From positions 1-64,000 of the forward strand of contig NZ_JAUQSW010000011.1 of the NCBI RefSeq assembly GCF_030581075.1: a stretch of 64,000 bases of DNA. Direction: 5' to 3'. The notes under the pieces are model-generated. The model was not told where the DNA came from, searched no databases, and saw only the letters and a list, made by a program, of their open reading frames with translations. Below are positions 42,789 through 51,468 of the stretch, one piece after another. Position numbers and translations under genes: made by a program. Every line of letters starts with the position of its first letter. Position 1 is the stretch's first letter. Source of the DNA: Hymenobacter cheonanensis (GTDB taxonomy: Bacteria > Bacteroidota > Bacteroidia > Cytophagales > Hymenobacteraceae).

Positions 42789-44129
42789 CTAGGCTCCGGT
42801 CTTGGCGGGCCGCAGGCGGCGCAGCATGCCATCGAGCTGGCCGCGCACTTCCTCGGCCGCCAGCTCCGGAATGCCGCTGAAGCTGATGGGCAGGTAGCGC
42901 CGCAGCACCACATAGCCGTAGGCCGTACTGGCTAGCAGCGTGATGATGGAGGCCGCCGCCACGCCGTAGATGTTGCGCGTGAAGTAGATGCAGGCCACAT
43001 CGGCCACCACATTCACCACCAGCGCCAGCACCACCTTCACCAGGTTGAGCTGCGGGCGGCCAATAATGTCGAGCGTCACGCCCAAAAACCGCTCCAGCGG
43101 AAACACCAGCGAGCACACAATAAGAATGCGGTAGAGGTTGGCCGCCTCGGTAGCCACGTACTTGCCGCCCCCGATGAGGCCCACGATGGCATCGGCAAAC
43201 ACCAGCACCCCTAGCACGATGGGCACGAAAAGCAGCGTGAGAAAGCCCGCGTACTTCTTGAGCAAGGCCACCACCTCGTCGTTGCGCCGGCGGTTTACGG
43301 CCGCCGACATGCTGGGCATGGCCGTGCCCAGCCCGCTGCGCATGGGTATCTCAATAATTTCGAGCAGGCGTTGCGGCAGGTTGTACACGGCCAGCGCCGC
43401 CGGCCCGAGCATAAACTTGATAATGAACGTGTCGGAGCTGCGTAATAAATTGGAACACAAGAAAGTGCCGAAGCTGTACTTGCCGAAGTGAAACAGCTCG
43501 GCTACTACGGCCGGCGTGCGGTGCCCCAGCGCCGCAAGCCGCGACCAGCCCATTGCCACCACCACCACGCTCGAGAGCAGCGAGCTGCCCAAAAATGCCT
43601 GAATGATGCGCGTCAGGTTCACTTCCTTCACCAGGTAGAGCGTAAAAACCAGCACGATAAACGAGCCTTGGTTGAGCAACCGCAGCCACAGAATGCGGTC
43701 GAACCGCTGCTCGGCCTGCAATACCCAGATGGCCACGTTGAAGGGCAAGGTCAGGGCCAGGCTCAGGCCAAACCAGTAGAGCAGCACCCGCACCCCAACG
43801 TCCTGGAAGTAGCTGAGAAATAGCAGGGCTAGCAGATTGAGGACCACAAAGCCACCCGTCACGAGCAGGCCAATGTACCAGGCCGAGCCCGCCACGCAGC
43901 GCTGGCGCGCCTCGTCGGCGCCGGCGTAAAACTTGATGAGTGCCGTTTGCAATAGGCCCGTGCGGAAGGTGTCGAGCAGCAAAAACGAGAACTGGAAAAA
44001 CACCCAGTTGCCCATGTCCGCCTCCGACAAAAACCGAAATAAAATGCTGTAAGTCAGTATGCTGAATACCGCCATCACGCCGTTGCCGGTAAACGACTGG
44101 AAGTGCCGGTTTTGGAAGAGCGTTCTCAT
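42789..44129 (-). CDS. oligosaccharide flippase (Wzx-type, MATE/MOP superfamily)
   Basis: A 446-residue integral membrane protein with about 12 to 14 hydrophobic segments. It fits the polysaccharide biosynthesis/export group that flips lipid-linked repeat units across the inner membrane. N-terminal NGVMAVFSILTYSILFRFLSEADMGNW and the later GPAALAVYNLPQRLLEIIEIPMRSGLGTAMP are characteristic. It is the last gene of the EPS locus. Its start overlaps the stop of the GT4-like gene by four bases, so it is coupled to it. Confidence 0.88.
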   Translation of the reverse strand: MRTLFQNRHFQSFTGNGVMAVFSILTYSILFRFLSEADMGNWVFFQFSFLLLDTFRTGLLQTALIKFYAGADEARQRCVAGSAWYIGLLVTGGFVVLNLLALLFLSYFQDVGVRVLLYWFGLSLALTLPFNVAIWVLQAEQRFDRILWLRLLNQGSFIVLVFTLYLVKEVNLTRIIQAFLGSSLLSSVVVVAMGWSRLAALGHRTPAVVAELFHFGKYSFGTFLCSNLLRSSDTFIIKFMLGPAALAVYNLPQRLLEIIEIPMRSGLGTAMPSMSAAVNRRRNDEVVALLKKYAGFLTLLFVPIVLGVLVFADAIVGLIGGGKYVATEAANLYRILIVCSLVFPLERFLGVTLDIIGRPQLNLVKVVLALVVNVVADVACIYFTRNIYGVAAASIITLLASTAYGYVVLRRYLPISFSGIPELAAEEVRGQLDGMLRRLRPAKTGA

Positions 44130-45385
44130 AGGCTGGGGGCTAGCGCCGGGGTGAGGGCCGAAGCTGGGGGCCGGGCCGTGGCGAGCCCGCCTTGGTGCGC
44201 CGCAATAGCCGCGTAGATGCGGGCCACGCTGTTTTCCCAGGTGTGGGTGGCGGCAAAGTCGCGGCGGCGGCGCTGCCGGCCAGGGTCATCTTCGGCCAGC
44301 GCCCGCTCGATGAGCGTCAGGTATTCCTCCTTGCTCTCGGCCAGGTAGGTGTGCTGCTCGAAGGTGCGCATGGCCTCGGTGCGGGTGGCCACCACGGGCT
44401 TGCCCAGGGCCAGGTACTCGTCGATTTTGCGCGGGTAGTTGCCCACCGTCAGCAGGTTCACGGCCTGCGGGTTCAGGCACACGTCGAAGCTTTGCACGTA
44501 GCTAGCCAACTCGGCGGTGGGCTTGGCGCCCAGAAAGTGCACGTTGGGCCGGCGGTGCAAGTCGCTGGCTTTGAAGACTTCATCCTCGGGCCCAACAAGT
44601 ACGATGCTCCACTGCGGGCGCTGGGCGCTGAGGTAGCGCAGCACCTCCAGGTCGAGGCGGGCGCTGGTGAGGGCGCCCACGTAGCCCACCACCGGGCCGG
44701 GCAGGGGGCGCACATCGGCCGGGGCGGGCGTGCCGGCCGGCTGGGGGGCTAGCGCGTCGCAGCCCTGGCCCACGTCAAACGACTGCGGGTTGTGGAGCCG
44801 GCAGTAGTCGGCCAGGTAGCTGGAGTTGGCTACGCACACGTCGCTTTTGGCAATGAGGGCGGGCTCCAGCGCCAGGCCGTGCTTGCGCCAGTAGCCCCCG
44901 GCCACCACAAAATCGCGCGAGTAATACACGCTCACGGCGGGGGCCAGCAGTTCCTTCAGATGAAAGCTGCGGAAGATGTCGTTATCGTTGAACAGCACGA
45001 AATCCTGAAAGTTGAGCTGCGCCAGCCCCGAGCCAATGGCCTGGGCAAAGCGCTTATTATTCAGCTTATTGGCTTGCCGGTGCAGCCAGCCGGCCGGCAG
45101 CCAGTTGATGGATTCGAGCACCGTGCCCGGCGAGAGCACCCACAGGTTGGGGGCCACGGCTTGCAGGCCGCTGGCCTGGCCGCGCTGCACGGCCAGGCGG
45201 GCCTGCACGGCGGGCTCGTGGCGGTGGCGCAGCACGGTGTTGCGGTCGAGCGGCGAGTTGACGTAGAGTACGCGGTTGTGGCGGCTGAACTCGCGGGCAA
45301 TATCCTTGCAGTTGCTGCCCAGCGCGGTGTCCCAGGGCTGCTGCCCTACCACCACAATGTCGCGGCCGGTGAGGAGTGGTTTCAT
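44126..45385 (-). CDS. GT4-like glycosyltransferase
   Basis: A 419-residue GT-B-fold glycosyltransferase. The N-terminal part has VVVGQQPWDTALGSNCKDIAREF, and the C-terminal part the donor-binding region GYVGALTSARLDLEVL and the late GNYPRKIDEYLALGKPVVAT, where the family's acidic residues reside. It adds a sugar to the lipid-linked repeat unit on the cytoplasmic face. Donor and acceptor are unknown. The stop overlaps the flippase start. Confidence 0.85.
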   Translation of the reverse strand: MKPLLTGRDIVVVGQQPWDTALGSNCKDIAREFSRHNRVLYVNSPLDRNTVLRHRHEPAVQARLAVQRGQASGLQAVAPNLWVLSPGTVLESINWLPAGWLHRQANKLNNKRFAQAIGSGLAQLNFQDFVLFNDNDIFRSFHLKELLAPAVSVYYSRDFVVAGGYWRKHGLALEPALIAKSDVCVANSSYLADYCRLHNPQSFDVGQGCDALAPQPAGTPAPADVRPLPGPVVGYVGALTSARLDLEVLRYLSAQRPQWSIVLVGPEDEVFKASDLHRRPNVHFLGAKPTAELASYVQSFDVCLNPQAVNLLTVGNYPRKIDEYLALGKPVVATRTEAMRTFEQHTYLAESKEEYLTLIERALAEDDPGRQRRRRDFAATHTWENSVARIYAAIAAHQGGLATARPPASALTPALAPSL

Positions 45386-45425
45386 AGCTAGCGGGTGGTT
45401 AGTGAGTGGTTGTGGCGGCCGGGGC

Positions 45426-46307
45426 CTAGCCGGCCGCTACGCTGCGGGGGTAATGGCGCACCAGCCAGCCATCAACCAGGTTCAGAATGCTGTGGTCGAA
45501 GTCGGCGTCGAACTTGCGGGCAAAAAGCTTGTGGGCGTGGGCCAGCTTCGGAAAATCGTCGGCTAGCAGCAGCTTGGGGTTGGCCCCACCCGCCGACCAG
45601 TCGATGTAGCGGTAGTTTTCGTTGATGATGCTGCTCTTAAAAGGCGAATTCATGAGAATGGTCGCAATCAAAAACTCATCGGAGCCCCAGGTAAACATGC
45701 TGAACCAGCGCAGCTTAGGGTGCTCATCCACGAAGTGCACCAGGTAGGCCGCGCAGGCCGTGTCGAGCGTCCACCACGAGCCATCGGCGCCGCCATACAG
45801 CGCGTAGGGCAGCGGAAACCGGCGGCGCGGCAGCACTAGGTTCAGGAAGCGCTGCAGCAGGTACTGCCCCTTAAACCGGAAGTAGGTGGTGTGGTACTTC
45901 TCGATGCGGCTCGTGGCGTGCTGCCACCACGGCGAGCCTTCCGACTCGAACGATAAAAAGGAGTAGCCCTTGTGCCGGGCAAAAAAGTCGTGGATGGTCG
46001 CCGCTGGCTTAATCGGGTAGTCCTGCCCGCTCAGCAGGTTGATAAAAGCAAACTGCCGGCCGCCGGCCAGAATGTCGCGCGTGCACTCCAAAATGGCATG
46101 CGTGAAGCGGTACGAGGCCCAGCGCACCGCAAAGCGCCGGGCCGTAAACTCGACCCGCGGCCGGGTGGCCAGGTGCTCGTAGTCTTTTAGCTCACACTTG
46201 CTGTCGAGGTGAATAAAGAAATAGAAATCATCGTGCTGCAAAGCCGACAGCAGCCGCCCGAGCTGCTCGGGGTTTTTATGGGCCATTATCAGGTGCGCAA
46301 TTTTCAT
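45426..46307 (-). CDS. GT14 family (beta-1,6-N-acetylglucosaminyltransferase-like) glycosyltransferase
   Basis: A 293-residue protein of the Branch/I-branching family (PF02485). Signatures are the start KIAHLIMAHKNPEQLGRLL, FFIHLDSK, INLLSGQDYPIKP and the WWTLDTACAAYLVHF region with WGSDEFLIATIL. Eukaryotic members form beta-1,6 branches; bacterial members occur in polysaccharide loci. A branch sugar of the EPS unit is a reasonable inference. It lies 40 bases upstream of the GT4-like gene. Confidence 0.87.
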   Translation of the reverse strand: MKIAHLIMAHKNPEQLGRLLSALQHDDFYFFIHLDSKCELKDYEHLATRPRVEFTARRFAVRWASYRFTHAILECTRDILAGGRQFAFINLLSGQDYPIKPAATIHDFFARHKGYSFLSFESEGSPWWQHATSRIEKYHTTYFRFKGQYLLQRFLNLVLPRRRFPLPYALYGGADGSWWTLDTACAAYLVHFVDEHPKLRWFSMFTWGSDEFLIATILMNSPFKSSIINENYRYIDWSAGGANPKLLLADDFPKLAHAHKLFARKFDADFDHSILNLVDGWLVRHYPRSVAAG

Positions 46308-46382
46308 GGCTGCAGGAAAGCGCGGGAGATGGAAAAAACAAGGAAAATGCCGGCGCGCGGAGCCGGCGCTACGCGCTGCTTT

Positions 46383-47588
46383 TCAGGCACTGGCCACGGC
46401 ACCCGCTACGGTGGGCTGGCGGGTGGCCTTGGCCCAGGCGGCGGGCTGCGCCTTGCGCACCCAGCGCCTAAAGCCCAGGAAAACAGCCAGGTTCATGAGG
46501 CTGAAAAACAGCGGTATCACGAGCGGCCTGGCGGTGCGGCCGGTGCGGGCCGCCTGCTGCCACCCTAGCCAGGCCGCCGCGTACAGGGCCAGCTGCCCGG
46601 CCAGCAGCAGGCCGTAGAAGCCGGCGGCCGGCCCGGTAGCAGCCAGGGCCAGCCCTAGGCTCAGGGGCAGCAGCAGAACCAGCGCCAGCGGCGCCAGGCT
46701 CCAGCGCAGCACCCGGTGCGACACGTAGAGGAACGTGACCACCGGCTGCCGCAGCGGGTTCAGCAGCTGCGGCAGCCGCGTCATGGCCTGCCAGCCGCCC
46801 GCGCAGATGCGGATTTTGCGCTCCATCTCCTCGGGCAAGGTGGCCGAGGCGTCCTCGGTGGCGTAGGCTAGGGGCTCGTACACTACCCGGTAGCCCCGGC
46901 CCACAATGCGCAGCGACTGCACAAAATCATCAAGAATAGTATCGGCTTCGAGTGGGGCGAAGAGGTCGGAGCGGAACGACACCAGCTCGCCGGCCGCGCC
47001 CATCAGGCTGTATATCTGCGAGTCGCAGCGCTTAAGCAGCGACTCGTATTGCCAGTACAGGCCCTCGCCCGCGCCGGGCGCCGAGGCCTGGGGCCGGATT
47101 TTCTTCTCGCCCGATACCGCGCCCACGCTAGGGTCTTGGTAGTGCTTCACCAGCTCGCGCACGGCCCCGGGGTTCAGCAGGGTGTTGCAGTCGGTAAACA
47201 CTACATAGGGTGTTTTCACGAACTCCATCGCCCGGTTTTCGGCCATCGACTTGCCGGCCCGCTTGGCCGCGTGCAGGTGCTCGACGCGCGGGTGGCGGGC
47301 CAGCACCTGGCCCGAATTGTCGGTCGAGCCATCGGTAATGAACACCACGCGCAGCTTGTCGGCCGGGTAGTCGAGGGCGAGCGAGTTGGCAATTTTTTCC
47401 TCCAGAATGCCAGCTTCGTTATAGGCCGGCACCACCAGCGTCACGGGCGGCTCAAAGGACCGGGCCGGCCCCGCTGGCCGGCCCAGCCCCCTGGCTTTGG
47501 CCCACAGCCACACCACCCCGGCATAGCCGAAGTAGGTGTAGAAAACCAGGGCTAGCAGCGCCCAACAAGTGTAGTGGAAAGGTTGCAT
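46383..47588 (-). CDS. membrane-bound GT2 glycosyltransferase
   Basis: A 401-residue GT-A enzyme with one N-terminal helix, a GT2 catalytic domain (about 45-280) and four C-terminal helices. The nucleotide-sugar motif lies in VTLVVPAYNEAGILEEKI, the metal-binding element in YVVFTDCNTLL, and the acceptor-side element in ERKIRICAGGWQAM. The membrane layout resembles processive or hydrophobic-acceptor GT2 enzymes. Part of the EPS operon. Confidence 0.88.
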   Translation of the reverse strand: MQPFHYTCWALLALVFYTYFGYAGVVWLWAKARGLGRPAGPARSFEPPVTLVVPAYNEAGILEEKIANSLALDYPADKLRVVFITDGSTDNSGQVLARHPRVEHLHAAKRAGKSMAENRAMEFVKTPYVVFTDCNTLLNPGAVRELVKHYQDPSVGAVSGEKKIRPQASAPGAGEGLYWQYESLLKRCDSQIYSLMGAAGELVSFRSDLFAPLEADTILDDFVQSLRIVGRGYRVVYEPLAYATEDASATLPEEMERKIRICAGGWQAMTRLPQLLNPLRQPVVTFLYVSHRVLRWSLAPLALVLLLPLSLGLALAATGPAAGFYGLLLAGQLALYAAAWLGWQQAARTGRTARPLVIPLFFSLMNLAVFLGFRRWVRKAQPAAWAKATRQPTVAGAVASA

Positions 47589-47667
47589 AGGCTTGTTTTC
47601 AAGGGAGATAGAATGCGTGTAGGCTTGTTTTCAAAGAAAAAAGGGTGACGGTAAAAAGCAGGCTGGG

Positions 47668-47760
47668 CTAGGGCCGCAGCTTGCGCCCGGCGCGCAGGCC
47701 ACTAAGCACGCCCAGCATGAGGCAGAGCAGAACGGGCGCGGCAATGAGGGCAAAAGGCAT
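47668..47760 (-). CDS. candidate 30-residue membrane peptide
   Basis: A complete short frame between two GT2 genes, with ATG complement at 47758-47760 and stop TAG complement at 47668-47670. It encodes MPFALIAAPVLLCLMLGVLS followed by GLRAGRKLRP. That is a single membrane helix of about 20 residues with four basic residues at the C-terminal end, which predicts the N terminus outside and the C terminus in the cytoplasm. It begins 13 bases after the stop of the upstream gene, a normal operon spacing. Without it, a gap of about 185 bases would separate two otherwise closely packed genes. No homologue is known to me, and chance cannot be excluded for a frame this short. Confidence 0.45.
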   Translation of the reverse strand: MPFALIAAPVLLCLMLGVLSGLRAGRKLRP

Positions 47761-47773
47761 AGGCGAAGCGGCG

Positions 47774-48991
47774 TTAATTATCAAGCTGGAAGGCGGTGCC
47801 CGCCTTGTGCGGCGTGGCCAAAAAAGACGTGCGCGTGCGGCGTATGCGCAACAGCGCCAGGCACATGCACCAGATGGCGTAGGGCAGGCGCAGCCCCGCC
47901 GCCAGCACCTGGCGGTTGTAGAGGCGGGCGGGCAGGGCTAGCAACAGCGTGGCGGCCAGCGTGGCCAGCAGCCCCGCCCACACCAGCGGCGGCGGCCCCA
48001 CCCGCAGCCCCAGCACCCAGGCCCCCGACGAGGCAGCCACCAGCAGCCCCAGCAGGGCCAGCAGCAGCGTGCGCGGCACCAGAAAGGCCTGCATTACCTT
48101 GTTGAAAAACTCGACGTTGCCGCGCAGCAGCGCCGGCAGGCCCTGGCCGGCATACTTCTTCAAAAACTCCCACTGCGAGGCTAGCCAGCGGGTGCGCTGC
48201 TGGGTGAAAACCCGGGCGTTCTCAATCTTCTCGTCGTAGACGTACACATCGTCGAGGTAGCAGATTTTCTGCTGGTCGCGGGCAATGCGGAAGTCCAGCT
48301 CCTTGTCCTCGCCCACCGTTTCGCCAATGCCCGCGAGCAGGCGCTGCAGGTAGCCATACTCGAAGGCCATGCCCGAGCCGATGAGCGCCGCCGACAAGCC
48401 CACCGCCGCCGGCCCCTTGCGGTAGAGGTGGTTGTTAATCTCCTCGTTGCAGGTGTCGAGCAGGGCGAAGGCCGTGCCCTGGTTTTTGGCGGTGCGGTGG
48501 GCCTGCACCACGCGGTAGCCGGCCCCAAAAGCCTGGTTGACAGCCTGGAGAAAGCCCCGGCCCATCACGTTGTCGGCGTCGAGCACCACGGCCACGTCAA
48601 AGGCGCTGGCGGGCAGCACCGACAGCGCTTGCAGCAGGGCCTTGCCCTTGGTGCTGCGCTCAAACTGCACCTCGACTACGCCAATGCCCTGGCGCTGCAT
48701 GGCCTGCACGGTGGCTGGCTGCAGGCCATCGGCAATCACGACTACTTGAAAAACACCATCGTAAGGCTGGGCCAGCGCCGCGCGGCTGGTTTCCAGAATT
48801 ACGGCATCTTCCTTATACACCGGCATAAGCACGCAGAGGCGGCGCGGCACCGTGCCGGGCGCCACGGCCGGCAGCGGCCGGGCGCGCCGGTGCCCGGCCA
48901 CCGCAAAAAACAGCAAGTACAGGCAGTTGAGCAGCAGGTAGGCCGCCAGGGTATACAACAGCCCACTAAGCAGGGATAGGAGTACCGTCAT
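47774..48991 (-). CDS. cellulose-synthase-like GT2 glycosyltransferase
   Basis: A 405-residue membrane GT2. An N-terminal helix is followed by the catalytic domain with VLMPVYKEDAVILETSR, the AVVLDADNVMG metal-binding motif, EDKELDFRI and the QxxRW-type motif QRTRW, all hallmarks of processive hexosyltransferases. Helices near the C terminus complete the fold. The start was set at the ATG complement 48989-48991, which leaves 13 bases after the upstream gene; a GTG nine codons upstream would overlap that gene. Confidence 0.88.
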   Translation of the reverse strand: MTVLLSLLSGLLYTLAAYLLLNCLYLLFFAVAGHRRARPLPAVAPGTVPRRLCVLMPVYKEDAVILETSRAALAQPYDGVFQVVVIADGLQPATVQAMQRQGIGVVEVQFERSTKGKALLQALSVLPASAFDVAVVLDADNVMGRGFLQAVNQAFGAGYRVVQAHRTAKNQGTAFALLDTCNEEINNHLYRKGPAAVGLSAALIGSGMAFEYGYLQRLLAGIGETVGEDKELDFRIARDQQKICYLDDVYVYDEKIENARVFTQQRTRWLASQWEFLKKYAGQGLPALLRGNVEFFNKVMQAFLVPRTLLLALLGLLVAASSGAWVLGLRVGPPPLVWAGLLATLAATLLLALPARLYNRQVLAAGLRLPYAIWCMCLALLRIRRTRTSFLATPHKAGTAFQLDN

Positions 48992-49004
48992 AGATTCAAA
49001 AAAA

Positions 49005-49898
49005 TTACTGTAAGCCACTGGCGTGTTGCAGGTTCCAGCGCAGGCCCCGGCCTAGCGCGCGCAGGTGCGACCAGTCGCGCTGTCGGGCGTAGCGCAGCGC
49101 CTGCTTGGGCAGGGCGGCGGCCACAAACACGAGTGTGCTCGTGAGGCGGGCCCAACCCCGGCTGTTGCGCCGGATGAACAACAGCCGGTTGCGGTTCATG
49201 TAATACGTCTTCAGCACCGAGGCCTTGCCCACCGATACCGACTCCTTGTGGTACACCGTCGACTCGGCCACGTAGTGGCAGGTAAAGCCCGCGTTTTTGA
49301 TGCGCTCGCACCAGTCAAGCTCTTCATAGTAAAGGAAATACAGCTCGGGCATGGGCCCCACGGCCGCCAGCACGCGGCGGGGCACCAGCATGGCCGCGCC
49401 ATCGGCCAGGGCCGTGGGGGCGGAGGCATTGTGCTGGCCGCGGTCGGCTTCGAGGTGGCCGATGGTGATGCTGCGGCCGGTCCAGGGGTTGATGCCGCGC
49501 GAGCCGGCGTACTGGATGAGCTGCTCGCCGTCGAAATACTTGATTTTGGGCGAGGCGATGCCGGCCCGGGGGGTGGTTTCGAACAGCTCGACCAGGGGCT
49601 CCAGAAAGCCGCGCTCTACCTCGGTGTCGTTGTTCAGGAAAAGCAGGTACTCGCCCTTGGCTTGGGCAATGCCCAGGTTGTTGCCGCCCGCAAAGCCCAG
49701 GTTTTGGGCCGACTTGATGAGCTTTACCTCCGGAAAGCGCTCCTTGATAACGTCGGGGTCATCGGCAGGCGAGGCGTTATCTACCACAATAATTTCCAGG
49801 CTAGGGTAGGTAATGCGGCGTAGCGAGGCCACCAGGTCGCACGTTACCCGCGCCTGGTTGTAATTGATGGAAATAACGGAAACCAGGGGGTAGCGCAT
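49005..49898 (-). CDS. GT2 glycosyltransferase, rhamnosyltransferase-like
   Basis: A 297-residue soluble GT-A enzyme. It starts VSVISINYNQARVTCDLV and shows the DNASPADDP and LGFAGGNNLGIAQAKGEYLLFLNNDTEV motifs of the WbbL-like group, with DxD-type NNDTE and a later ELDWCERIKNAGF acidic element. Such enzymes transfer rhamnose or similar sugars during O-antigen or EPS assembly; the actual sugar is unknown. It is in the middle of the EPS operon. Confidence 0.87.
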   Translation of the reverse strand: MRYPLVSVISINYNQARVTCDLVASLRRITYPSLEIIVVDNASPADDPDVIKERFPEVKLIKSAQNLGFAGGNNLGIAQAKGEYLLFLNNDTEVERGFLEPLVELFETTPRAGIASPKIKYFDGEQLIQYAGSRGINPWTGRSITIGHLEADRGQHNASAPTALADGAAMLVPRRVLAAVGPMPELYFLYYEELDWCERIKNAGFTCHYVAESTVYHKESVSVGKASVLKTYYMNRNRLLFIRRNSRGWARLTSTLVFVAAALPKQALRYARQRDWSHLRALGRGLRWNLQHASGLQ

Positions 49899-49966
49899 GT
49901 TTCAATAGCTTTTAGGAGAGTGAGGTGCTTGCCAGGGGGCTAGCCTGCTTCTGCGTCTTCAGTGGG

Positions 49967-51397
49967 CTACAAGCCACTGGCGCCGACATCCTCGTCTAGC
50001 CTGGGGCCCAGAAAAACGAAAACCCAGGAGAGGTACACGACCAGCGCCGAGGGCATGAAATTGATAACCTCGTTGCCGTAGCTGCTGAAGAAACTGCCCG
50101 CAAAGCCGGCCGTGAGGGCAATGAGCTTGGTTTTGAGGGCCGGGTCGCGGATGCGCCACACAATGCCGCCGCACTTGCCCAGGATGTAGGCCATCATGCC
50201 CATCCAAATGGTGAGGCCCACTACGCCGTACATGGCCCACACCTTCACCCAGTAGCTATCGGGCGGAATAGTGGAGAGCAGCTTGCCGGGGTTGTAGTGA
50301 ATGCCCGCGTTGCCGATGGTGCCCACCCCGCCGCCAAACGGCCGGCTGCTGAGGTAGTCGCGCAGCCGCAGCTGGTTGGTAAGGCGCACATTAAGCGAGG
50401 CATCTTCGGGGTCGAGAGCCGTGCGCATCCGATAGATGTTGTAGTTGCCATCGCCGATTTTGGTGTATTTCAGCACCCCGAAGCCCGCCAGCGCCACCAT
50501 CGACCCTAGCACGAAGGCCTTGATGTTCTTGCTGATAAGCAGCGCTACCCCGAGGCCCGACATCAGGGCAAACAGCGCCCCACGGGTGCCCGAAATCAGC
50601 ATGCCGATGAGGAGCAAGGCCGCCGCCGCCGCCAGCAGCACCCGCTTCCAGGGCCGGAAGGGGCCTAGCGCCAGAATGCCGGCTACCAGCGCAAGGTGCG
50701 CCTGCGCCGCCCCAAACTGTCCCGCATCGCTGTAGAAGGAAAACACCCGCAGCTTGCCCCAGAGCAGGTGGGTTTTGGCGTTTTCGAGCAGAAATTCCTG
50801 CTCGCCCGCCGAGGGGCCGATGTAGAGCTGCTTGAGCCCATTGAGCGTGCCCAGCACCGAGAGGCCGATGATGAGCATCAGGAACAGGTTGAGGTCGCGC
50901 TTCTTATGAAACAGCAAAAACGCCAGCGGCACCAGCAGCACCCAGTAGAGCGTGGTGCTGCGCATCTCCTGGTACCAGCCCAGCAGGCTGGCGCCCGGGT
51001 TCACGATTTCGAGCACGTTCACCCCAAACCAGGCCACGCTGAGCAGGCACAGGTCGTTTTGCACGTAGCGCCAGTCGTAGCGCTCGTGACGAAACGCCAC
51101 CGCCACCCAGGTAACTACCAGCAGCCCATCCACGGCCAGGCCAAACGGGATGCTGCCGCCCACGATGCGCGAGATGAAAAACAGCAAAAAGCAGTAGCAA
51201 ATAAGGGCAATGATGCCCATGCGCGGCTCCAGAAAAATGCCAATCAGCAGCGGCGCGCCCACCGCCAGCGCTATCAGCAGCCCCGGCACCAGCATACCCT
51301 GGCTAGCCGTGAGCCAGCCCACGAGCACGGCCAGCAGCAGCCCGGCCCCGAGCAGTGGCAGGTTGGCGCGGGTTTGAAAGGCGGGGAGTGAGAGCAT
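49967..51397 (-). CDS. Wzy-type polymerase / O-antigen ligase family membrane protein
   Basis: A 476-residue protein with about 11 to 12 membrane helices. A large periplasmic loop in the second half (about residues 320-385) carries RLRDYLSSRPFGGGVGTIGNAG, as in the Wzy_C/O-antigen ligase family. In a Wzx/Wzy locus such a protein polymerises the flipped repeat units in the periplasm. Placement beside the copolymerase supports polymerase rather than ligase function; this is inference. The gene lies 71 bases downstream of the copolymerase gene. Confidence 0.87.
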   Translation of the reverse strand: MLSLPAFQTRANLPLLGAGLLLAVLVGWLTASQGMLVPGLLIALAVGAPLLIGIFLEPRMGIIALICYCFLLFFISRIVGGSIPFGLAVDGLLVVTWVAVAFRHERYDWRYVQNDLCLLSVAWFGVNVLEIVNPGASLLGWYQEMRSTTLYWVLLVPLAFLLFHKKRDLNLFLMLIIGLSVLGTLNGLKQLYIGPSAGEQEFLLENAKTHLLWGKLRVFSFYSDAGQFGAAQAHLALVAGILALGPFRPWKRVLLAAAAALLLIGMLISGTRGALFALMSGLGVALLISKNIKAFVLGSMVALAGFGVLKYTKIGDGNYNIYRMRTALDPEDASLNVRLTNQLRLRDYLSSRPFGGGVGTIGNAGIHYNPGKLLSTIPPDSYWVKVWAMYGVVGLTIWMGMMAYILGKCGGIVWRIRDPALKTKLIALTAGFAGSFFSSYGNEVINFMPSALVVYLSWVFVFLGPRLDEDVGASGL

Positions 51398-51468
51398 AGG
51401 TTGAAATAGTTGGGCTAGCCTGGATGGCCCTAGATGGCGCGGGGCCAGCTGATATCTGGGAGCTTTGT

